From DASYAE01 sp036501535 (lineage in GTDB: Bacteria; Actinomycetota; Actinomycetes; Streptomycetales; Catenulisporaceae), in contig DASYAE010000272.1 of the NCBI GenBank assembly GCA_036501535.1, positions 1-64,000 of the forward strand: DNA of 64,000 bases. Reading direction: 5' to 3'. Positions 7,821 to 14,945 of the stretch are shown here, one piece after another; within the stretch, counting starts at the first letter, position 1; each line of letters begins with the position of its first letter. The position numbers and the translations under genes are program-made. The notes under the pieces were generated by a model. That model was not told the DNA's origin, did not search any database, and saw only the letters and a list, made by a program, of their open reading frames with translations.

Positions 7821-9926
7821 TTATGAGCTCAGGTCGTAGAGCGTGACGCCGTCGACCGTGGTCGCCTTGTAGTGTGCCTCGACCCAGGACTCGATCTGCC
7901 CCGCGTCCCCGTTGGAGCCGCCGCCGGTGGAGCCGGCGATGTAGTAGTGGATCCTGCCCTCCTTCACGTACTGCTCGAACTCGGCGAGGCCCGGCGACGG
8001 GTCGGTGCCGTTGAAGCCGCCGATCGACATCACCGGGTCGCCGGTGGCCAGCTGGTAGCCGGAGGCGTTGTTCGAGCCGGTCACCGCGGCGACCCAGGCG
8101 TACTTGCCGGCGTCCTTCTCCAGCAGCGCGGCGAGCTGGGAGCCGACCGAGGAGGAGTTCAGCAGGCCGCCGATGCCGCCGCCGATGCCGCTGCCCGGAG
8201 TCGTCGAACCGGAGCCGCCGGGCGGGGCGCCCGCCTGGCCGAGACCTCCGGTGCCGCCGGAGCCGATGCCGGGGAATCCGCGGCCGCCACCAATGCCGCT
8301 GCCTCCACCAGGGCCGCCGCCCGCGAAGCCTCCGCCTGCGAATCCCGCGGTCGAGGACGGGCCGGCGGTCGGGATGGCGCCGGTGTGCGCGCTGTCCACC
8401 GTGTCGAGCGTGTAGGCGGCCGGGCCGAGCAGCACCGCGACCAGGCCGATCCCCGCCGCCCAGCCGGCCACCCGGGGCGCCGCGTCGGCCGCGGCCAGGA
8501 TCATCGCCGCGGCTCCGATCCCTGCGATGACCACCGCATAGCGCAGCCACGGCAGGTAGGCCGAGTCCCGGTCCAGCAGGATCGCGGACCAGATCGCGCC
8601 GACCGCCAGAGCGAATGCGAGCGCTGACGCGGCTTTCATGTCCGCCCTGCGCCGCCACAGGATCGCCGACCCGATGCCGACCAGCGCGCCGATCGCCGGG
8701 GCCAGCGCGACCGTGTAGTACTGATGGAAGATGCCTGCCATGTAGGAGAACACGGCGCCGGTCACCAGAAGCCAGCCGCCCCACAGCAGCAGCGCGGCGC
8801 GCTCGGGGTCCGCGCGGCGCGCCCGGCGGGTCGCCCACAGGCCCGTGGCCAGCAGGACCAGCGCGGACGGCAGCAGCCAGGAGACCTGCGCGCCGACCTC
8901 GCTGCCGAACATGCGGTAGAGGCCGGTCGCGCCCCAATTGCCGCCGGCCGCGCCGCCGCCCCCGCCGACCGAGCCGCTCTCGTCGCCGCTGAGCCGGCCG
9001 AAGCCGTTGTAGCCGAAGGTGAGCGACAGGAAGCTGTCGTCCTGCGAGCCGCCGACGTACGGCCGGTCGGCGGCCGGGACCAGCTGCACGACGGCGACCC
9101 ACCAGCCACCGGCCGCGACCATCGCCGCCGCGGCGATCAGGGTCTGCTTGATCCGGCGGCGCAGCGCGGTCGGCGCGGTGAGCAGGTAGACCAGCGCGAA
9201 AGCGGGCAGCACCAGGAACGCCTGGAGGGTCTTGGCCAGGAACGCGAAGCCGATGCACACGCCGGCCAGCGCGAGCCAGCAGGTGCCCGCCCGCTCCTGC
9301 GCCCGTTCCAGGGCCCGCACGACGCAGTACGCACCGATGGTCATCAGCAGCGTGAGCAGCGCGTCCGGGTTGTCGTACCGGAACATCAGCGCGGCCACTG
9401 GGGTCAGCGCGAGCACGGCCCCTGCGATGAGCCCGGCGCCGTAGCCCGAGGTGCGCCGCACGGCCGCGTAGAGGAATCCGACTGCTGCGACGCCCTCGAG
9501 CGCCTGCGGCGCGAGGATCGCGAACGAGTTCACGCCGAAGACCCGCGCCGAGACCTCCATGATCCACAGCGAGGCCGGGGGCTTGTCCACGGTGATGAAG
9601 TTCGAGGCGTCGGAGGAGCCGTAGAAGAACGCCTCCCAGCTCCTCGTCCCGGCCTGCACCGCGGCGGCATAGAAGGAGTTCCCCCACCCTGACGCCGTCA
9701 GGTTCCAGAGGTAGAGCGCTGCGGTGCCGCCGAGCAGCGCCAGCACCGCTTTGCGCACCCACGCGGGATCGTCGGGGCGGCCGCGCCAGAACCGGGCCGG
9801 CGCCCGCCTCATCCGGCCCGGCCGGCCCGGCGGGCGGTCGCCGGAGGCCGCGGGCCCGGAGCGGGCGCGCCACTCCGGACTCGCGTCGGGGTTCGGGCCC
9901 TCATACAGCGTCGGCGTCGTGGTCAT
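7821..9926 (-). CDS. family 39 glycosyltransferase, YkcB-like (putative mannosyltransferase)
   Basis: A 701-aa polytopic membrane protein of the ArnT/PMT clan. After a cytoplasmic basic N-terminus, a first helix leads to the luminal loop DASNFITVDKPPASLWIMEV, the DKPP motif typical of YkcA/YkcB proteins, then about ten further helices. The C-terminal third has a glycine-rich low-complexity stretch and a soluble domain (TGSNNASGYQLATGDPVMSI, then GGFNGTDPSP) matching the YkcA/B C-terminal domain. It likely transfers a lipid-linked sugar on the outer face of the membrane; acceptor unknown. ATG at 9926 has GGAG about 10 nt upstream. Confidence 0.88.
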   Translation of the reverse strand: MTTTPTLYEGPNPDASPEWRARSGPAASGDRPPGRPGRMRRAPARFWRGRPDDPAWVRKAVLALLGGTAALYLWNLTASGWGNSFYAAAVQAGTRSWEAFFYGSSDASNFITVDKPPASLWIMEVSARVFGVNSFAILAPQALEGVAAVGFLYAAVRRTSGYGAGLIAGAVLALTPVAALMFRYDNPDALLTLLMTIGAYCVVRALERAQERAGTCWLALAGVCIGFAFLAKTLQAFLVLPAFALVYLLTAPTALRRRIKQTLIAAAAMVAAGGWWVAVVQLVPAADRPYVGGSQDDSFLSLTFGYNGFGRLSGDESGSVGGGGGAAGGNWGATGLYRMFGSEVGAQVSWLLPSALVLLATGLWATRRARRADPERAALLLWGGWLLVTGAVFSYMAGIFHQYYTVALAPAIGALVGIGSAILWRRRADMKAASALAFALAVGAIWSAILLDRDSAYLPWLRYAVVIAGIGAAAMILAAADAAPRVAGWAAGIGLVAVLLGPAAYTLDTVDSAHTGAIPTAGPSSTAGFAGGGFAGGGPGGGSGIGGGRGFPGIGSGGTGGLGQAGAPPGGSGSTTPGSGIGGGIGGLLNSSSVGSQLAALLEKDAGKYAWVAAVTGSNNASGYQLATGDPVMSIGGFNGTDPSPGLAEFEQYVKEGRIHYYIAGSTGGGSNGDAGQIESWVEAHYKATTVDGVTLYDLSS

Positions 9927-9982
9927 GTGTCCCACGCTCCGGCAGGGCGATGAGCCGTTCATGAGAGCCGCATTGAATCGCG

Positions 9983-11023
9983 CTACGAACCTGCCCGCCG
10001 CGCGCGCCGGCTGGGCAGCGACAGCACGGTGAGCGCCACCGCGAGCAGCGCCAGGCCGATCCAGCCGACCGGCGTCAGCACCTCTCCGCGCACGGTGATG
10101 CCGAGCAGCGCGCCGACCGCACCCTCGCTGAGCGTGACGGTCGTCGCCACCGCGGCGGTCGTGTGCCGCAGGGCCCCGCCGAAGACGGTATAGCAGCCGT
10201 AGTTGGTGACCACGCCGAGGTACAGCACGACGCCGGCGCCGCGCAGGCCGAACACCCACGAGACCCCGGTGACCGCGAGGATCGGGACGGCGATCAGCGC
10301 GGCGCCGCCGAACATCGCTCCCATCACGTCGCGAGAGGCGTGGCCCGCAGCGATGAGCCGGCCGGCGATGATCGACGTCGACGCGTAGGCGAGGCCCGGC
10401 ACCAGCGCCAGCACGACGCCGAGCGCCCGGTCAGCGCCGGCCTGCGCGCTGTGCTGGGAGCCGCCGTTCGCGGCCTGCGCGGCGCCGACGATCACCAGCG
10501 CGCAGCCGACGACCGCGATCGGCGCGCAGCGGATCCAGCGCGCGGGCAACGGTTTGCGCTCGACCCAGCGGGAGATCGCCCCGGCGAACAGCGGCGCGCT
10601 GCCGAGGGTCAAAACCGTGGCGGGCGCGACGCCGAGCAGCCGCACCGCGGGGAAGAAGGCCTGATGGTAGGCCAGGATCGTGACCGCGCCGGAGGCCAGC
10701 AGCGGCCTGGTGCGCCGGTCGCGGGTGGCCAGCAAGCGCCGGATGCCGGCCGGGTCGGCCCGCAGCGCGGTCAGGAACATCAGGCTGCCGCCGAGCAGAG
10801 CGGCCGCGGCGCCGAGCGCGCTGGTCGGGGCGGCGGCCGGGGCGAGGTCGGAGACCAGGCCGATGGCGCCCCACAGCACGGAGACCAGCAGGATGGGCAG
10901 GATGCCGCGGCGGAACTGGGCGCCGTCGGCGGAGGGTGAGGCGGCCGATGCGGCCGGCGCGGCGGCCGGGGCGGGCCGCGACGGCGTCGATCGAGAGGCT
11001 GATTGAGAAGTCTGAGAAACCAT
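9983..11023 (-). CDS. EamA/DMT-family transporter
   Basis: A 346-aa drug/metabolite transporter with an Ala/Ser/Pro-rich N-terminal tail and about ten membrane helices in two EamA repeats (first repeat from ILPILLVSVLWGAIGLVSDL, second from LGVVLALVPGLAYASTSIIA). Such proteins export amino acids, metabolites or drugs. ATG at 11023 has GAAGG about 9 nt upstream. The 200-nt 5' leader contains a leaderless upstream ORF and two strong hairpins, described separately, which suggests attenuation control of this transporter. Confidence 0.9.
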   Translation of the reverse strand: MVSQTSQSASRSTPSRPAPAAAPAASAASPSADGAQFRRGILPILLVSVLWGAIGLVSDLAPAAAPTSALGAAAALLGGSLMFLTALRADPAGIRRLLATRDRRTRPLLASGAVTILAYHQAFFPAVRLLGVAPATVLTLGSAPLFAGAISRWVERKPLPARWIRCAPIAVVGCALVIVGAAQAANGGSQHSAQAGADRALGVVLALVPGLAYASTSIIAGRLIAAGHASRDVMGAMFGGAALIAVPILAVTGVSWVFGLRGAGVVLYLGVVTNYGCYTVFGGALRHTTAAVATTVTLSEGAVGALLGITVRGEVLTPVGWIGLALLAVALTVLSLPSRRARRAGS

Positions 11024-11101
11024 GGGGAAGCGCCTTCAACGGAGGTCCGGAAAGAGGGATCCGTCTACGGGCGCGTATGCGCGCGGCGAGACGCCGCTGG
11101 A

Positions 11102-11127
11102 CCGGTCGGAGCGCAGAGCCCGACCGG
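11102..11127 (-). promoter_or_regulatory. leader hairpin 2 of the DMT transporter
   Basis: CCGGTCGG (11102-11109) and CCGACCGG (11120-11127) are perfect 8-bp arms with a 10-nt loop, in the transporter 5' leader between the first hairpin and the start codon. Confidence 0.5.
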
Positions 11128-11140
11128 AAAGCCGCCATGT

Positions 11141-11187
11141 GGCGGACCGCTCGAAGCGGGTCCGCCCGCGCCCGTCAGGCGCGGACC
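11141..11187 (-). promoter_or_regulatory. attenuator-like alternative pairing after the upstream ORF
   Basis: In mRNA order, segment 1 (11187-11178, GGTCCGCGCC, the last uORF codons), segment 2 (around 11173-11159, containing GGCGCGGGCGGACC) and segment 3 (11148-11141, GGTCCGCC). Segment 2 pairs perfectly with segment 3 through GGCGGACC, forming a hairpin whose loop GCTTCGAGC is itself self-complementary, and can instead pair, less perfectly, with segment 1. A ribosome at the uORF stop would cover segment 1 and favour 2:3. This is the arrangement of a translation-coupled attenuator. Confidence 0.5.
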
Positions 11188-11234
11188 GGCGGCGAGAGCG
11201 CGATGCGGCTCTCGGAGTGCATGGCACGGTGCAT
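11175..11234 (-). CDS. putative leader peptide (19 aa) upstream of the DMT transporter
   Basis: Upstream ORF reading MHRAMHSESRIALSPPVRA and stop, in the transporter leader. Its ATG lies exactly 7 nt after a TAGTCT -10 hexamer with a TTTCAC -35 box at 17-bp spacing, so it would be the first codon of a leaderless mRNA. The stop codon abuts an alternative-pairing region. There is no run of a single amino-acid codon, so any sensing would depend on stalling by peptide sequence, an antibiotic, or general translation state. Coding status is inferred only from position. Confidence 0.45.
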   Translation of the reverse strand: MHRAMHSESRIALSPPVRA

Positions 11235-11241
11235 GCCTCGG

Positions 11242-11270
11242 AGACTAGCAGCGCCGCCCGGTGCGTGAAA
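11242..11270 (-). promoter_or_regulatory. promoter of the DMT transporter leader
   Basis: On the minus strand, -35 TTTCAC (11270-11265), 17-bp spacer and -10 TAGTCT (11247-11242). The predicted start of transcription coincides with the ATG of the leader ORF. Confidence 0.55.
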
Positions 11271-11293
11271 CCGACTTAAGAGCAGCAGACGGA

Positions 11294-11335
11294 CGCCGTT
11301 CCCGCGGACCACGCATCGGATCCGCAGGAACGGCG
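11294..11335. repeat. 15-bp-arm hairpin downstream of the TnpB remnant
   Basis: Arms 11294-11308 and 11321-11335 match at 14 of 15 positions around a 12-nt loop. It lies about 65 bp beyond the tnpB stop. In IS200/IS605-type elements the right end carries such a subterminal hairpin and the guide (omega/re) RNA spans the tnpB 3' end and this region. It could instead be a transcription terminator. A shorter GATTC/GAATC hairpin lies at 11350-11362. Confidence 0.5.
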
Positions 11336-11399
11336 CTCCCGTTCCCATCGATTCAGCGAATCTCAAGGATGCGCCTGTCGCCAGGCACAGATCCCCGTC

Positions 11400-12167
11400 T
11401 TACCCGGCGATTGGCAGGTGCGGGGTTGACGTTTCACAGCCACCAGCCACCGGAGGGATGGTCTTATGGTCGGCTCCACGTCCGTTTCTCGTCTCCGAGC
11501 CACTCCCGGCGACGGCCGCTGCCAGGGCGGCGAGGTTGCGCGCAGCGTTGTGGTCCCGATCCAGGACCAAGCCGCACGCGGTGCAGGCGAAGGTGCGTTC
11601 AGACAGGCGCAGTTTGGCTTTCACCACGCCGCAGTCAGAACACGTCTTACTCGAAGGGAACCAACGGTCCGCCAACATCAGCCGGCCGCAGTTCCACTCG
11701 GTCTTGTAGGTCAGTTGGCGGCGAATTTCACCGAACCCGGCGTCCTGGATCTGCCGGGCCAGCTTTCGGTTGCGCAGCATCCCGGCGACGAACAGATCCT
11801 CCAATACCACCGTGCCGTACTCACGGGCGAGATGTGTGGTCAGCTTGTGCAACCCATCCCGACGCCGATTCGCCACCCGGTGATGGACCTTGTTGCGCGC
11901 CGCGTTAGCCCGCAACCACCGACGCGACGGCGCGTGCCCGGTGCGCCGGTCCGGGCCCTGGCGGCGGGAGACGGTGCGGGACGCGCGGGCGAGCTTGCGG
12001 CGCGCAGCATCATAATGCCGCGGGTTGGCGATGATGCTGCCGTCGGAGAGCACGGCCAGGGCCTTGATGCCTAGGTCCACACCGATTACCGCGCCCGGAC
12101 GGCGCGGTGTCGATTCCGGTCTCTGTGCCTCGACGGTGAACGCGACGAACCAGCGCCCTGCTACTCC
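11400..12167 (-). pseudogene. tnpB: truncated IS605-type TnpB (RNA-guided nuclease) remnant
   Basis: The open frame encodes the C-terminal two thirds of a TnpB/OrfB protein. Retained are the strand AGRWFVAFTVEAQRP, the RuvC-I segment IGVDLGIKALAVLSDG, RuvC-II VVLEDLFVAGM, the zinc finger CSDCG...CTACG and the RuvC-III segment LDRDHNAARNLAAL. In-frame stop TAG at 12168-12170 lies directly upstream of this homology and no TnpB N-terminus is found beyond it, so the roughly 130-170 residue N-terminal DNA/RNA-binding part is missing and there is no ATG before RuvC-I apart from internal codons. No TnpA gene is present. It is most likely a dead fragment that still holds the catalytic residues. Confidence 0.85.
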
Positions 12168-12216
12168 CTAAGAGGTTGGACAACGATACCCAGCCCTCTT
12201 CCACTGGCCGGCCGGC

Positions 12217-13557
12217 TCAGCTCGGATCGCCGACCTGCCCGAGGTAGAGCACCTGACCGGAGACCGTGTCCCGGATCAGGTAGACGAACGGGTGGTCGGC
12301 GTCGAAGGCCACCGACCGCGGCAGCGACACGGCCCCGACGCCGGCTTCACCCCCGGCCGCCGCAGCGGCGACCGTGCCCTGCTCGTTGACCTGGATATAA
12401 GCCTTCTGCAACACGTCCGCCAGCTGCATCTGCTCGGCGTCCTTGGCGAACAGGCCGCTGAGATCCGCGCCCTGGCCGAACACCGCCGTGGCGCCGAGCT
12501 GCTCGAGCCGCGCGTTCAGCGAGTCCTCGGTGGAGGTCAGGGTGAAGCGCGGCAGCGACAGCGTCACCTGCTGCTTGCTCAGCGCCTTGATGATCCCGTT
12601 GAACTCGGCTCCGGTCAGCTCCGTGCGCAGCGCGGCGAGCGAGCCGCGCGCGGTGGAGGTCGGCAGGACGACGTCCATGGCGAGCCTGCCGGCCTGGCCG
12701 TACGGCAGCTCGACCGCCTGCCAGCCCGGGCCCTCGGCGTAGCCGAACCCGCTGGTCTGGTGCATCATCTGGGCCTGCACCCTGGTCCCGGAGGACGTGG
12801 TGAAGGGCGCTGCGGCGGTGCTGCCCGAATCGAAGGCCTCGGACCACGGGGCCTTGAAATAGGACGCGGCGGTCAGCACCAGCCGGGTCTGGCTCGTGAT
12901 GGTGCCGGCCGGGAACAGCTGCGGGACGAGCCCCTGAGTCTCCTGCGAGACCTCCTGGTTGATCGCGTTCGTGGCGGTGGCCGGGGCGCCCTTGAAGTCC
13001 GTCTGCCAGACCCCGGAGTCGAAGGCCCCGGCCAGGATGTTCAGGTAGGCGGTCTGCGGGCTCAGGCCCTGTTGGGTCCAGACGCCGGCCGCCTCGGTCA
13101 GGGTCTCGCCGTCCGCGGCGGCGCGGGAGAGCGACGCGGCCTCGACCCGGCCGAGCGCGTAAGCAGCCTGAGCCGGGTCGAGGCCCGGGTAGCCGAGCAC
13201 CGAGGCGAGCTGGCTCTCGGTGTCGCCCGCCGTCCCGGGGAGCAGCATGGTGAGCACCTCGTCCAGCGTCTGCGGCGAGACCACCAGATTCCCGTCGCCG
13301 GAGCCGAGCTCGCGGTAGAGGGCCAGGCCGGAGGAGTTCAGCCCGGCGACCGCCTCGGCCTGCGCGGCCGGGTCGGCCGCGGGCACGCCGGCCGCCTTGA
13401 CCGACGCGAAGTGCAGGCCGCCGACGGTCGTGGGCCCGGAGCTGCAACCGGCGGCGCAGGCCGCCGCGAATCCCAGTGCTGAGACGAGCGCCACGCCCCG
13501 CGCGCGGCCGCCTCCACGCCTCCGGCCCCCATTCGGACCACCCCTGATCAGGTACAC
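12217..13557 (-). CDS. serpin-family protease inhibitor, putative lipoprotein
   Basis: A 446-aa serpin. GTG at 13557 is preceded by GGGAGG. The N-terminus has a basic region, a hydrophobic helix and a cysteine context (FAAACAAGCSSG) compatible with a lipoprotein signal, so the inhibitor is probably anchored outside the cell. The serpin core is recognisable from NLVVSPQTLDEVLTMLLPG to VTLSLPRFTLTS. The reactive-centre hinge EQGTVAAAAAGGEAG leads to VGAVSLPRSVAFDADHPFVY; by aligning the downstream F-x-x-x-H-P-F strand with eukaryotic serpins, P1-P1' would be Val-Ser, implying an elastase- or subtilisin-like target. It is divergent from the flavin reductase gene. Confidence 0.88.
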   Translation of the reverse strand: MYLIRGGPNGGRRRGGGRARGVALVSALGFAAACAAGCSSGPTTVGGLHFASVKAAGVPAADPAAQAEAVAGLNSSGLALYRELGSGDGNLVVSPQTLDEVLTMLLPGTAGDTESQLASVLGYPGLDPAQAAYALGRVEAASLSRAAADGETLTEAAGVWTQQGLSPQTAYLNILAGAFDSGVWQTDFKGAPATATNAINQEVSQETQGLVPQLFPAGTITSQTRLVLTAASYFKAPWSEAFDSGSTAAAPFTTSSGTRVQAQMMHQTSGFGYAEGPGWQAVELPYGQAGRLAMDVVLPTSTARGSLAALRTELTGAEFNGIIKALSKQQVTLSLPRFTLTSTEDSLNARLEQLGATAVFGQGADLSGLFAKDAEQMQLADVLQKAYIQVNEQGTVAAAAAGGEAGVGAVSLPRSVAFDADHPFVYLIRDTVSGQVLYLGQVGDPS

Positions 13558-13686
13558 CGCTCGAGCCTCCCGCCGCGCCGGTTCGGCGCCTCGCCCTCGT
13601 CGCCCTGGAAACACGCTCGCCACTTGGACGTGGCGGCGCGGCGTGCGTTCCCTGCGCAAGGTAACGATTCGTCATCCGACTGCGAC

Positions 13687-13692
13687 TAGGGT
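13687..13692 (+). promoter_or_regulatory. -10 hexamer, leaderless start of flavin reductase
   Basis: TAGGGT followed by 7 nt and the ATG at 13700, typical spacing for a leaderless transcript. Confidence 0.5.
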
Positions 13693-13699
13693 CGGGATC

Positions 13700-14326
13700 A
13701 TGCGCACCGACTTCGACCCGGCGGCGACCAGCCCCGCGGCGTTCTACCACCTGCTGACCGCCCTGGTCGTGCCGCGGCCGATCGCGTGGGTCTCCAGCCG
13801 CTCGGCCGCGGGCGTGGACAACCTGGCGCCGCACTCCTTCTTCACCGTGGCGAGTTCGGACCCGCCGATGCTCGCCTTCACGTCGGTCGGCCACAAGGAC
13901 ACGCTGCGCAATGTGCTCGCGACCGGCGAGTTCGTGGTCAACCTGGCCGTCGAGCCGCTGCTCACTGCGGTGAATGAGACGGCGACGGACTTCCCGCCGC
14001 AGGTCGGCGAGTTCGACGCGGTCGGGCTGCGGCGCGAGGCGAGCGCCCGGGTCGCGCCGTCGCGGGTGGCCGACTCCCCGGCCGCCTTCGAGTGCCGACT
14101 GCACGCGACGCTCGGGCTCGGCGCCGTCTCGACGATGGTCGTCGGGCGCGTCGTGTTCGCGGCGGTGGACGAGTCGGTGCTCGTGGATGGGCATCCGGAG
14201 GTCGGGCTGCTGCGGCCGCTGGCCCGGCTGGGCCGGGACGAGTGGTCGACCATCGGCGCGGTGTCGAGCGTGCGGCGGATCAAGTACAGCGCCTGGCAGT
14301 CGCGGGAGCTGGACGGCCCGCGGTAG
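13700..14326 (+). CDS. flavin reductase domain (FMN-binding split barrel) protein
   Basis: A 208-aa protein of the flavin reductase-like family. It begins MRTDFDPAATSPAAFYHLLT and shows the family segments VVPRPIAWVSS, NLAPHSFFTVASSDPPMLAF and GHKDTLRNVLATGEFVVNL, which bind FMN. C-terminal part carries the VVGRVVFAAVDESVL strand of the split barrel. Proteins of this subgroup reduce FMN or act as a flavoprotein oxidoreductase; the partner is unknown. It converges with the PH-like gene and is divergent from the serpin. Confidence 0.9.
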   Translation: MRTDFDPAATSPAAFYHLLTALVVPRPIAWVSSRSAAGVDNLAPHSFFTVASSDPPMLAFTSVGHKDTLRNVLATGEFVVNLAVEPLLTAVNETATDFPPQVGEFDAVGLRREASARVAPSRVADSPAAFECRLHATLGLGAVSTMVVGRVVFAAVDESVLVDGHPEVGLLRPLARLGRDEWSTIGAVSSVRRIKYSAWQSRELDGPR

Positions 14327-14359
14327 CGCCGCGGCCGGGCAGCGGCGTAAGGATTCTGA

Positions 14360-14818
14360 TCAGGTCTGCTCGGCGCGGGCGGCGACCCAGGCGCGCACCG
14401 TCTGCAGCCGCTGCTCGTAGTCGGCGCGGTCCGAATGCTCCCCGTAGGCGAACACGTCCATCGGGACCGGGCCGGATCTGGTGTCGAGCGTGACGGTGCG
14501 GCGCCGGCCCATGGTCATCGTGCCGGTGCCGAATCCGGTGATCTGGTCGCGCCCGATCCGGTACGTGGTCGACATGTTGCGAACGGTGATCATGTCGTCG
14601 ATCGCGAGCACGGACACCCGCGCGAGGCGCCGCAGCGTCGCGCCGCCCGCGATGAACAGCACTGCCGGCAGCACGGCGCCCAGCACGCTGTGCGATGCCC
14701 CCGAGACGATGGGCACGACGGCCAGCGCGAGTGTGGCGGAGCACCAGACGGCGCCGAAGGCTGCGATGACCATGCGGGTGCGCTGCGGCAGGCGGACGGT
14801 GAAGCGCGAGGTGGGCAC
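14360..14818 (-). CDS. PH-like domain small membrane protein
   Basis: A 152-aa protein with two adjacent hydrophobic helices (MVIAAFGAVWCSATLALAVV, then SVLGAVLPAVLFIAGG) followed by a cytoplasmic beta-rich part (VSVLAIDDMITVRNMSTTYR) that resembles the bacterial PH domain found in small actinobacterial membrane proteins. GTG at 14818 is the proposed start although no Shine-Dalgarno is visible; the ATG of MVIAAFG is an alternative. No function is known. Confidence 0.7.
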   Translation of the reverse strand: MPTSRFTVRLPQRTRMVIAAFGAVWCSATLALAVVPIVSGASHSVLGAVLPAVLFIAGGATLRRLARVSVLAIDDMITVRNMSTTYRIGRDQITGFGTGTMTMGRRRTVTLDTRSGPVPMDVFAYGEHSDRADYEQRLQTVRAWVAARAEQT

Positions 14819-14932
14819 AGCGAAGACGATGCCGTGCCGCGCTGGCGGAGTAAAGTCCTGACCTCGCTGTGCTGCCGGGCCGGCGGTCGGGCCGGCGATC
14901 GGGTGCACCGCGTCGCCGAGTCGCCGCATGGC

Positions 14933-14938
14933 TATAGT
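14933..14938 (+). promoter_or_regulatory. -10 hexamer, leaderless start of the kinase gene
   Basis: TATAGT, 7 nt, then ATG at 14946. The earlier ATG codons in this frame lie within or before the promoter and are rejected. Confidence 0.55.
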
Positions 14939-14945
14939 GGCCGCC

